Program-made: the position numbers and the translations under genes
The notes under the pieces: generated by a model
What the model was told of the DNA's origin: nothing
What the model saw: the letters and a program-made list of their open reading frames with translations, nothing else
Database searches by the model: none
Shown here: one piece after another, positions 56,641 through 64,000 of the stretch
Layout: each line of letters starts with the position of its first letter
Numbering within the stretch: the stretch's first letter is position 1
Assembly: GCF_900142725.1 (NCBI RefSeq)
Contig: NZ_FRBW01000002.1
Location: 958,710 to 1,022,709, forward strand
Reading direction: 5' to 3'
DNA from: Roseibium suaedae
GTDB lineage: Bacteria; Pseudomonadota; Alphaproteobacteria; Rhizobiales; Stappiaceae
DNA: 64,000 nt

Positions 56641-58098
56641 CACCAGATGATCCACGGACATGATCGGGTCCCCCATCATGGCATGGCCGAGATCGACCTG
56701 TGAGCGGGAAATGAGCCCGGCGGCCTTGCTCGCCGTCCGATGAACGGAGATCTCGGTGAGGAGCTGACCGGAATAGCCGTGGGCAGCGTCCAGTCCGGTA
56801 ATCAGGCTGCGGCCGATATGACCGGCCGCCCTTGCCGGATCGACCGTATGGGCTTCGATACAGACCATGCCGTGACGCGCGATCAATGGCTTCCAGGACC
56901 GGAACAGGGCCACAAGGGAACTGTAGGCCTGATCGGCTGAAATGCCCCCCCCGGAGGGATCGCAGAACACCGCGTGGGTCGGTGGCGAGGATAAAAGCTC
57001 TTCCGGTTGAGCGTAAGACCTGTTGTGAACGACCGACTTGTTGATGTGCAGCGCATTGGCCGCATCGATGCCCAGCGCGGCGAGTGTCTCTGCTATTTTG
57101 AGAGGCGCGCCAATGTCGCCCTGAACCGAATGGAACGGGCAACCAAGCGCTGCCAGACGACGCTCGGTCGTTGCCCTTGCAACTTCCTCATACTCCACAC
57201 CGACCAGCGTCAGGGGATACTCGTTCAGCACCTTGCCCCGCTCAGTCTGGGTGGCGATGGCCTCGTAAAGCTCCGCAAGAACCGTTCCGTCGCCGGAGCC
57301 GGTGTCAATCAATGCCGCCGGCTGGTCACTCAAGGGACCATTGAAGACCGGCAGGACAGCGGCCAGAACCGGTGGCTTGCAGGCATTGGAGAACACCTTG
57401 CCGCTGAAGGCGATGTCCAATCCACGGTCAACCGTGTCCCCGGCCTCGCCACTGGCAGCTCCTTTGACCAGAATTCGGGACACAGCCTGATAGGTCGGCA
57501 GATAGGCCAGGGGATAGACATATTGGGGCGCAAGCGGCCTGGCACCTAAACCCTCGTCCGTCCAGCTCTGGCCATCATACCAGCCTGTCCGGCGCAAGAG
57601 ATCGCGCACCCACGCCAATGCAAGATCGCCAGCCGGATCGCTCCAGCCATTGTCTCGCGACAGCCGGTACCAGAGCGCCGCACAGACCGGCCCGATCCGC
57701 TGCAAGGCAAACCGCTCCGGCACATCCTCCAGCGGGGCGATCTCCTCGACATTGAGATCCGGCGGCAGCGGTCCATCGCGCAGGAGACGGCGGGCGAAGG
57801 CAACATGCTGCCGCGCTCCCGATGCCCAATCAGACCGGGCTGCGATCCACTGACCGTCCGGCGTCAGCGCATAGGTTCCCTCCGTACCGGAGGCGAGCCC
57901 CTGAGAAACCAGAAGCTTCAGCACCAGCGCGGCATAACCGGAGCGAATTCCGGTTGCCTCAGAAAGGCTGTCAGCCGTCGCATCACCGCGCGCAAGAAGG
58001 CTGTAAGCGCCGAACTCATGCAGGGCTTCGTGAAGGGTTCCGGTGGCGATGCCATCGCAATGATGACAGAGGGTCGCCCAGGCACTGGTCAAACTCAT
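56623..58098 (-). CDS. class I SAM-dependent methyltransferase with winged-helix N-terminus
   Basis: A 491-residue protein. The N-terminal 120 residues look like the winged-helix dimerisation domain of O-methyltransferases (SLSEATGIRSGYAALVLKLLV, then a GxYxLT-type wing). The C-terminal half has the Rossmann motif I DTGSGDGTVLAELYEA, GVEYEEVARAT and FCDPSGGGIS. It could N- or O-methylate a peptide or a small molecule. Its ATG directly follows the stop of the second NHLP exporter gene (TAG-ATG), so it belongs to that operon. Its 3' end overlaps the convergent MetX-like gene by 18 bases. Confidence 0.82.
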   Translation of the reverse strand: MSLTSAWATLCHHCDGIATGTLHEALHEFGAYSLLARGDATADSLSEATGIRSGYAALVLKLLVSQGLASGTEGTYALTPDGQWIAARSDWASGARQHVAFARRLLRDGPLPPDLNVEEIAPLEDVPERFALQRIGPVCAALWYRLSRDNGWSDPAGDLALAWVRDLLRRTGWYDGQSWTDEGLGARPLAPQYVYPLAYLPTYQAVSRILVKGAASGEAGDTVDRGLDIAFSGKVFSNACKPPVLAAVLPVFNGPLSDQPAALIDTGSGDGTVLAELYEAIATQTERGKVLNEYPLTLVGVEYEEVARATTERRLAALGCPFHSVQGDIGAPLKIAETLAALGIDAANALHINKSVVHNRSYAQPEELLSSPPTHAVFCDPSGGGISADQAYSSLVALFRSWKPLIARHGMVCIEAHTVDPARAAGHIGRSLITGLDAAHGYSGQLLTEISVHRTASKAAGLISRSQVDLGHAMMGDPIMSVDHLVLTEKF

Positions 58099-60864
58099 CT
58101 ATTTCATCTGCCGCATGACAAGACGTGCGAACTGGCCATTGGCGGCAATCAGCTCATCGAAAGTTCCCTCTTCCGCCACCTGTCCCTTGTCCAGAACGAT
58201 GATCTTGTCGGCGGTCTTGATGGTCGACAGGCGGTGGGCAACGATGATCTGCGTGCAGTTCATCTTGTTCAGGTTTTCCGTCACCCTGGCCTGGGTGATA
58301 TTGTCGAGCGCGCTGGTCGCCTCGTCGAGAAGCAGGATACGTGGCTTGCGGATCACCGCACGGGCAATCATCAGACGCTGTTGCTGCCCCTTGGACATCA
58401 TCGCGGCCCCATCGCCGATCATGGTGTTCAGCCCCATCGGCCAGGACTTGATCTCTTCGGCAAAGCCCGCGATCTCCAGCGCCGCACTGACCTCTTCCAT
58501 CGTGTAAGGATGCCCGACGGCGACATTGTCATAGATGGATCCGCTGAGCAGGCTGCCATCCTGAATGACCACACCGAACAACTGCCGCAGGCTCTTCTTG
58601 TTCAGGAAGGCCACGTCATTGCCGTCCACCAGCACCGTGCCGCTTTCCGGCTCGTCAAAGCCGAGAAGCAAGCGGAGGATCGTCGACTTGCCGGCGCCTG
58701 ACGTACCGACAAGCGCCGTCGTCTTGTTCTGTTCGGCAATGAAAGACAGGTTGGACAGAACCAGCCCCGTGGTGGTCGAATAGCGGAAGGTAACATCCCG
58801 CAACTCGACGTCGCCCCGGATTTCCGTCAGCTCCTCATAGTCCGCATCCTCTTCCGGTTCGGCTTCCAGAATGGGCAGAACGCGGTTGTAATGCGGCTTC
58901 AGAAGATAGAAATGCAGGATGCCCCGGGTCGCCATGAACATGGCGGACGTGAACTGGCCGATAGCAACATTCAGGCTGACGAAGCGCGAGGTCGGCATGA
59001 TGAGATTGCCCTTCTCGACCGGCAGCGGTGTCGAGGCAAAGAAGTCGAACAGGATGCCGAGCTGAAAGCCGATCATGCCGAGGACGACAAGGGACAGAAG
59101 ATACGGAAAGGCCGAACGGATGACCTTGAGCCGGTAGTTCTGAATGCTCTGGTGCAGGGACAGGCCGACCATGGCGCGGTACTCGCGCATCCAGTAGGCG
59201 AAGGCCCGGTTCTCGGCCCCGGCCACGCGCAGCTTCGGCACGGTGTTGGTGATCTGCAGCATCAGGCCCTGCAGCTTGCCGCTCTGATCAAGCACCTTCT
59301 GGTTATAGCTCAGGATCAGCTTGCCATAGACAATCGCCACCACCGAGAAGACCAACGAGACCAGAAGCACCATCAAGGTGACCTTCCAGTCGTAATAGAA
59401 CATCAGCAGCAAGCTGAAGACCGCTCCGACACAGCTCGTCATCAGCATGGAAACGGCCTGCGCTGCGGTCGAGCGCATGGCATCCACGCTGTCCGCCCGG
59501 TTGGCCAGATCCCCCGCATTGTATTTGCGGAAGAACTGGGCGCGCAGATTGAGGATATGGACCCAGACCGCCGTCTGCACCCTGTATTGCATGCCGCCTT
59601 CCATGCGCAGCGCGGCCAGAGACTGGACAATGCCGGTCATGGCCGTCGCGGCGGCCGTCACCAGCAGCAGGGCGGTGAAGACCTTCACCTGCCCCATTTC
59701 CGCACTCGGAATGACAGAACCCATCAGCCAGCCGATGGAGATCGGTGCCACCAGCGAGAAGATTGCCCCCAGAACCAGACAGAAAATGATGTTGCGAACG
59801 TCCCTACCTCTTCCGAAAAGACCGAAGCGCATCAGCAGCCAGGGGTTCTGCTCGCCCTCAGGCGTTGGCAGGAAGAACGCATAGACCAGCGGATCAATGG
59901 TCGCAGCGATCTGCGACGTTACCCGTTTGCGGCCTTGCGGCGTGCTGATTTCATAGCCGCCGGGCACATTCAGCAGCGCAACCGGTTCGCGCGTATCCCG
60001 CATATAGCCGAGCAAGGCGCCGTGATCGCCGCTCCACCATTTCTCGTCCAGCCGGACGGCCCGAAGCTGAAGATTGTTGCGGCGGCAGAAGCGGACGGCG
60101 AGATCCATCTCGCTGTCATCCGTCCGGGGCAGAACCATTTCCGGAGACCCGAGATAGCCCGTCGCTCTTAGAACCTGACGTGCCACGGAATGGAAGGTGG
60201 CGCCGCCTGTTTCCGTCGGCCGGAAGTGTCTGTCGACAAGCTCCACTGTTTCGGCAAGGGCAGCCGCCACATTGGCCTCGACCTTGAGCCTGGAGACCTC
60301 AGACCTCGTGTCGCGGCTGTGGCGCATGGAGCCGAATTGGGCAGCACCTTCCTCCAGGATCGCCGCACTGACCTCGGCCAGGGCCTGCCGGAAAGCATCT
60401 GGAGATGCCCCAAGTGCGGCCTGTTGCAGTGACGTCTTCCCGGCGCCTACTGTTTCCAGCCAGGTTGTCAGAAGGCTTTCAATCGGGACGGTTCCGTTCT
60501 GACCCGAGAAGCCATGCAGGACTTCCAGTGTCGTCTGCACGACCTCCGTATCCTCGGAGGGAATGGCAATGGCATGGACCTCTGTGCCTTCAGCAGAAAG
60601 CGCGGCAGCCAACCCGCCAGCCTCCACCTTGCCCAGATAGACGCGTCCCTCGGGACAGGACCAGAGAATATCGAGAGAGCCGGACAAGACCAGCCAGCAG
60701 GTGCCCTTGCCCCACAGGTCCAGCCGGTCGGAGGCATCCAAAACCTGCCGTGTATCCGCGAGCCCCAGCCCACGCACGATGGAAGCTGCCGGATCCTGCC
60801 AGTTGGCCTCCAGGATCTTTTCCAGCGCCGAGCTTTCGCCCAGTATGTCGTCCAGAAAGCTCAT
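58099..60864 (-). CDS. NHLP bacteriocin-type export ABC transporter, permease/ATPase without peptidase
   Basis: A 921-residue protein. The N-terminal 330 residues contain a cyclic-nucleotide-binding-like stretch and a regulatory region, then a six-helix membrane domain (about 370-640) and an ATPase domain with Walker A GTSGAGKST, Q-loop, a degenerate signature MSKGQQQRL in place of LSGGQ, and Walker B ILLLDEATSAL. This layout matches the second ABC protein of NHLP (nitrile-hydratase-like leader peptide) export systems. It overlaps the first ABC gene by four bases (ATGA). It would work with that protein and the HlyD adaptor to export the mature peptide. Confidence 0.9.
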   Translation of the reverse strand: MSFLDDILGESSALEKILEANWQDPAASIVRGLGLADTRQVLDASDRLDLWGKGTCWLVLSGSLDILWSCPEGRVYLGKVEAGGLAAALSAEGTEVHAIAIPSEDTEVVQTTLEVLHGFSGQNGTVPIESLLTTWLETVGAGKTSLQQAALGASPDAFRQALAEVSAAILEEGAAQFGSMRHSRDTRSEVSRLKVEANVAAALAETVELVDRHFRPTETGGATFHSVARQVLRATGYLGSPEMVLPRTDDSEMDLAVRFCRRNNLQLRAVRLDEKWWSGDHGALLGYMRDTREPVALLNVPGGYEISTPQGRKRVTSQIAATIDPLVYAFFLPTPEGEQNPWLLMRFGLFGRGRDVRNIIFCLVLGAIFSLVAPISIGWLMGSVIPSAEMGQVKVFTALLLVTAAATAMTGIVQSLAALRMEGGMQYRVQTAVWVHILNLRAQFFRKYNAGDLANRADSVDAMRSTAAQAVSMLMTSCVGAVFSLLLMFYYDWKVTLMVLLVSLVFSVVAIVYGKLILSYNQKVLDQSGKLQGLMLQITNTVPKLRVAGAENRAFAYWMREYRAMVGLSLHQSIQNYRLKVIRSAFPYLLSLVVLGMIGFQLGILFDFFASTPLPVEKGNLIMPTSRFVSLNVAIGQFTSAMFMATRGILHFYLLKPHYNRVLPILEAEPEEDADYEELTEIRGDVELRDVTFRYSTTTGLVLSNLSFIAEQNKTTALVGTSGAGKSTILRLLLGFDEPESGTVLVDGNDVAFLNKKSLRQLFGVVIQDGSLLSGSIYDNVAVGHPYTMEEVSAALEIAGFAEEIKSWPMGLNTMIGDGAAMMSKGQQQRLMIARAVIRKPRILLLDEATSALDNITQARVTENLNKMNCTQIIVAHRLSTIKTADKIIVLDKGQVAEEGTFDELIAANGQFARLVMRQMK

Positions 60865-63038
60865 TGGGATGCCACCAGCTGGGCATAAATCCCCTTGAGG
60901 CGCATCAGGTCACGATGCCCCCCGCTTTCGGAAATCTTGCCGTTTTGAAGAACATGAATGGCTTCGCAGTCACGGATCGTGCTGAGCCGATGAGCAACCG
61001 TGAGACAGGTGATGCCGCGGCGCTGAACATTGCTGATGATGTTCGCCTCGGTCTCCGCATCGAGCGCCGATGTCGCCTCGTCCAGAACCAGGATCGCAGG
61101 CTCGCTGGCCAGAACCCGGGCAATCTCGAGCCTCTGCTGCTGGCCGCCACTAAAATTACTGCCGCCCGCCATCACCTTGGAGCCATAGCCCCCTGCCCGG
61201 CTCATGATGGTCTCATGGATGCAGGCGTCCTTCGCGGCCGTCATGACAGAGGACATGGGGGCCGTATGATCCCAGAGCGTCAGGTTCTCAAGGACGGATC
61301 CTTCGAACAGTTCGCTTTCCTGATCGACCCAGCCGAGGGAAGAGGCAAAGCTCTGCCGGTCGATCTCCGCAATCGGGCGGCCATCATAGAGGACCTCACC
61401 CTTCAGCGGCTGATACAGACCGAGGATCAGGCGCAGCAAGGTGGACTTGCCGCAGCCGCTGTGACCGACGAGCGCAATCCGCTGGCCCGGCTCAATGGTC
61501 AGGCTGACTTCATCGATCACTGGCGGTTCGATGACGGAATAGCCGAAGGTCACGTTGCGCAGCTCGATCCGGCCATTGAGCAACCCGTGCCCCTTGGGCA
61601 TGGGAGCCGCCTTGACCTGCGCCTCCAGCAAGGCATCCGGGGGCGTTTCGAACACGTCGTTGAGCCGGTTCACATGACCATAGGCAGCCTGCATCTGGCT
61701 GTTGAAGCCCATGAGCTGCTGAACCGCCGTCATGAAATGACCGAGCAGCATCTGATAGGCGACAATGCCGCCAATGGAGAGATTGCTCTGGATGATGAGA
61801 TAGGCACCAAACCCGAGAATGACCGCCGTCGTCACCGCACTCAGCAGCGTCGGCACCGCCATCATCCAGGTCGAAATCCGCTCCAGTCGCTGGGCTGCAT
61901 TGACAGCATTGGTCTGATAGCCCGACCAGATGCCGAAAAAGTCACTCTCTGCCCCTGTCGCCTTCAGGGTCTGGATCGACTGCAGCCCGGACATGGCCGC
62001 ACCGGTGATCTTGGCGCTGGTGTTCAGGAGTGAGGAATTCAGATCCCGCATCTTGCGCTGAACGATGACGACGACGAGCAGATTGACCGCCGTCATCAGC
62101 ACCGCCACCAGCGTCAGGGGCAAACTGAAGATCGCCATGAAGGAGACATAGGCAAGGGCGGAAATCAGGCTGACGACCGCCTGCGGGATATGGCTGGACA
62201 GAAGCAGCGCGATGAAATTGGTCGATTGCAGCCGGGAAATGATGTCGCCGCTGTAGCGCTGGGAAAAGAACATCACCGGCAGCCGCAGCAGATGCCAGGT
62301 GAAATTCGTGGCGATCGTCACCGCAAACTTGATCTGCAGCCGCAGAAGCACCGATTGCTGTAGCCAGGTCATCGCCGTGTTGAAGACCCCGGCAATAGTC
62401 AGCCCCAGCAAGAGCGGAAAGAGCCAGGAGTTGAAATTCTGGGTCAGCACCTCGTCGATGAACACCCGCAGCACCGCTGACATGAAGATCGTCGGCACGA
62501 CGAGAAGAAGACTGATCGCCGCAACGAGAAACACCGCCTTCAAGGATCCCCGTGACCAGTTCAAAAGCGACGGCCAGGTTCTGATCTGACGGCCACCCGT
62601 TTTGAAGTCAGGACCAGGCTTCAGCTCCAGGGCGATCTCCGAAAAGCTGTCTTCAAACTCCTTGTGCGAAACAGTCCTGCGCCCTTCCGCCGGATCGTTG
62701 AGACAGATCCGGCCGCGCTTCATGCCCTCCACGACCACGAAGTGGTTGTGGTTCCAGAAGGCAATGAAAGGCACTGGCAGTTCCAGTGCCTGATCGGCGT
62801 CAAGCTGCACCCCTTTTGACACCATGCCGAATTTCTCGGCTGCATGGCCGATCTGAGATGCCCGGATCCCATCGCGCGAAACACCGCAGATCCGGCGCAA
62901 TTCCGGCAGCGGCACAAAGCGGCGGTAGTAGCCGAGAATGATCCCGAGAGCTGCCGCGCCACACTCCATCGCCTCCATCTGAAGGACGGTCGGCGTGGTC
63001 ACGCGCCTCTTGCGGGGGCCGGTCCGAGCCATGCTCAT
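60861..63038 (-). CDS. NHLP bacteriocin-type export ABC transporter with C39 leader peptidase
   Basis: A 725-residue peptidase-transporter. Residues 12-140 are a C39 peptidase with Gln20, catalytic Cys26 (QMEAMECGAAALG), His99 (WNHNHFVVVEG) and Asp115 (LNDPA). This domain normally cuts leader peptides after a Gly-Gly type site. A six-helix membrane domain (about 165-430) and an ATPase domain (VGHSGCGKST, FSGGQQQRLEIARVLA, ILVLDEATSAL) follow. ATG 63038 overlaps the HlyD stop by one base (TGATG). It matches the first ABC protein of NHLP systems; a precursor with a double-Gly leader is therefore expected. Confidence 0.93.
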   Translation of the reverse strand: MSMARTGPRKRRVTTPTVLQMEAMECGAAALGIILGYYRRFVPLPELRRICGVSRDGIRASQIGHAAEKFGMVSKGVQLDADQALELPVPFIAFWNHNHFVVVEGMKRGRICLNDPAEGRRTVSHKEFEDSFSEIALELKPGPDFKTGGRQIRTWPSLLNWSRGSLKAVFLVAAISLLLVVPTIFMSAVLRVFIDEVLTQNFNSWLFPLLLGLTIAGVFNTAMTWLQQSVLLRLQIKFAVTIATNFTWHLLRLPVMFFSQRYSGDIISRLQSTNFIALLLSSHIPQAVVSLISALAYVSFMAIFSLPLTLVAVLMTAVNLLVVVIVQRKMRDLNSSLLNTSAKITGAAMSGLQSIQTLKATGAESDFFGIWSGYQTNAVNAAQRLERISTWMMAVPTLLSAVTTAVILGFGAYLIIQSNLSIGGIVAYQMLLGHFMTAVQQLMGFNSQMQAAYGHVNRLNDVFETPPDALLEAQVKAAPMPKGHGLLNGRIELRNVTFGYSVIEPPVIDEVSLTIEPGQRIALVGHSGCGKSTLLRLILGLYQPLKGEVLYDGRPIAEIDRQSFASSLGWVDQESELFEGSVLENLTLWDHTAPMSSVMTAAKDACIHETIMSRAGGYGSKVMAGGSNFSGGQQQRLEIARVLASEPAILVLDEATSALDAETEANIISNVQRRGITCLTVAHRLSTIRDCEAIHVLQNGKISESGGHRDLMRLKGIYAQLVASQ

Positions 63039-64000
63039 CACTGCACCGTGAACCAGGTTTGCAGCACGGGCAGCAGCAGGCTGATCGGCTGGCGCAGTTC
63101 GGTCAGAACCCGGACGTCAGCCGTTGTGCCCGCGCTCATCTCGACGGGCGGCCCTTCGGAAGATGTCCAGCGCAATCCGCTTTTGGTGGCGACATCCGTA
63201 TCGAGTTTTACCGTGACCTTGATCGGTGCGCCCTCCGCCATCATCTGGGCCGCAAGGGCGGAATTGCCCAGGCTGTTTTCAAGCACGGATTCCGTCACCG
63301 GCAGCGGACTGACCTCTGTCACCGTGCCGCGGATCGAGCCATAAATGTTCCGCTCCACCGACGACGGCGAGATCTCGGCGGTCATGCCCGGCTCCACCTG
63401 TTTGCCCTTGCCGATCGGCAGATAGCCCTGAACCGTCAAGACCGGCAGACCCGACTGCACGGCCCCCAGTTCCTCTCCCGCCGTCACGACCTTGCCGATC
63501 TCGGTTGCCAGTTCGCTGACCGTTCCGGAGACTGGCGACAGGATTGCCCCACCGAACTTCAGCTGGGCCTCGTAGTCGTTGAGGGTCCCCTGCGCCGTGG
63601 CCAGATCGATCTTGAGGGCAGACATGTTGTTGCTGACGGAGTTCTCGAACTCCACCTGCTGCTGCTTCAGCTGGGCAATCGAGCTGATCTTGTCGCTGAT
63701 GTCCTGCTGCACCGAAATCAGCCGTTCCATGGATTGCTGGAGCACCGGCTGGGTCATCAGCCCCTTCTTGGCGAGTTCCTGATTGCCCTTGTAGATGTCC
63801 TGAAGCTGGGCTTCGTTTTGTTTCTGGCTGACAAGATAATTGTTCAGGAAGTCGAGCTGCTGATCGAGGTTCGTCTTCCGGGTGTTGATGTCTGCCGTGG
63901 AGGTCTTCTCGTAATTGTCGACCTCCTCCTGCTGCTGCTTCAACGCCTTGGCAGCCCCGTCCCGTTGCGCCTGGATCGTGGATTGATCGACGACAAACAG
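63038..64000 (-). CDS. NHLP bacteriocin system HlyD-type secretion protein, 5'-truncated by window edge
   Basis: The last 320 residues of a membrane-fusion adaptor; the frame is open to the window edge and the N-terminus is outside. It has a long coiled coil (AKALKQQQEEVDNYEKTSTA onward, about 150 residues) and then the barrel-sandwich and beta-barrel segments (ILSPVSGTVSELATEIGKVV, quoted in parts: PVSGTVSELATEIG, and YGSIRGTVTEVSPLPV). It bridges the ABC proteins to the outer membrane. First visible gene of the minus-strand export operon; the precursor peptide is probably encoded further upstream. Confidence 0.88.
   Translation of the reverse strand: MFVVDQSTIQAQRDGAAKALKQQQEEVDNYEKTSTADINTRKTNLDQQLDFLNNYLVSQKQNEAQLQDIYKGNQELAKKGLMTQPVLQQSMERLISVQQDISDKISSIAQLKQQQVEFENSVSNNMSALKIDLATAQGTLNDYEAQLKFGGAILSPVSGTVSELATEIGKVVTAGEELGAVQSGLPVLTVQGYLPIGKGKQVEPGMTAEISPSSVERNIYGSIRGTVTEVSPLPVTESVLENSLGNSALAAQMMAEGAPIKVTVKLDTDVATKSGLRWTSSEGPPVEMSAGTTADVRVLTELRQPISLLLPVLQTWFTVQ

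Noticed and set aside
1..64000. CRISPR arrays, integrases, transposases, phage genes
   Set aside because: No direct-repeat array and no recombinase family was seen on either strand.

Overview
The window is chromosomal DNA of an alphaproteobacterium, most likely a marine Hyphomicrobiales of the Stappiaceae (Roseibium/Labrenzia/Stappia) type. That placement is inferred from high GC, a bc1 complex with separate Rieske, cytochrome b and cytochrome c1 genes, a FlbD/SciP/CtrA-type flagellar system, a membrane-bound ferritin (MbfA), a BluB-Apt-MtnP cluster, a PmtA-like methyltransferase and many families typical of that order. No phage, insertion sequence, CRISPR array or plasmid function was seen.

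Layout. 1-2.6 kb: end of a FAD monooxygenase gene and two TRAP transporter permeases. 2.8-5.9 kb: small secreted protein, MbfA, two tandem MaoC hydratases, a GNAT. 6.1-8.2 kb: mtnP-apt-bluB (MTA and adenine salvage plus the B12 lower ligand). 8.4-11.1 kb: cytochrome bc1 operon petA-petB-petC. 11.4-18 kb: two paralogous ABC exporters, a chemoreceptor and small membrane proteins. 18-23.7 kb: trmL, hemF, an HD-GYP protein, cca and a conserved small operon (CoA pyrophosphatase, DUF6111, DUF1285). 24-30.9 kb: MoxR-DUF58-DUF4159-vWA cluster. 31-37.6 kb: single genes (GNATs, glutathionyl-hydroquinone reductase type GST, Nudix, phosphoesterase, mtnA). 37.7-49.7 kb: flagellar cluster, with operon fliF-fliG-fliH-fliN-flbD-flhA, the CtrA inhibitor gene sciP, flgD and fliK. 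50-52.4 kb: mnmA, a PmtA-like methyltransferase, tRNA-Met. 52.6-64 kb: a lipoprotein and then a RiPP (ribosomal peptide) locus.

The most interesting part is the RiPP locus (53553-64000). On the plus strand are a cobalamin-type radical SAM protein of the RiPP C-methyltransferase kind and an overlapping MetX-like alpha/beta hydrolase that has Cys in place of the nucleophilic Ser. On the minus strand are a SAM methyltransferase, two NHLP-type bacteriocin export ABC proteins (one with a C39 leader peptidase) and a HlyD-type adaptor that runs off the window. Modification, leader cleavage and export are therefore all encoded, but no precursor peptide is visible; it probably lies beyond base 64000. 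The two halves meet tail to tail with an 18-bp overlap.

The second point of interest is regulatory. Three near-identical TTAA-N7-TTAAC CtrA-type boxes lie upstream of fliF, just before an undescribed 79-residue gene next to flhA, and at the end of bluB. A one-mismatch site lies before sciP. Start codons were chosen from Shine-Dalgarno spacing and family length; several differ from the longest open frame.
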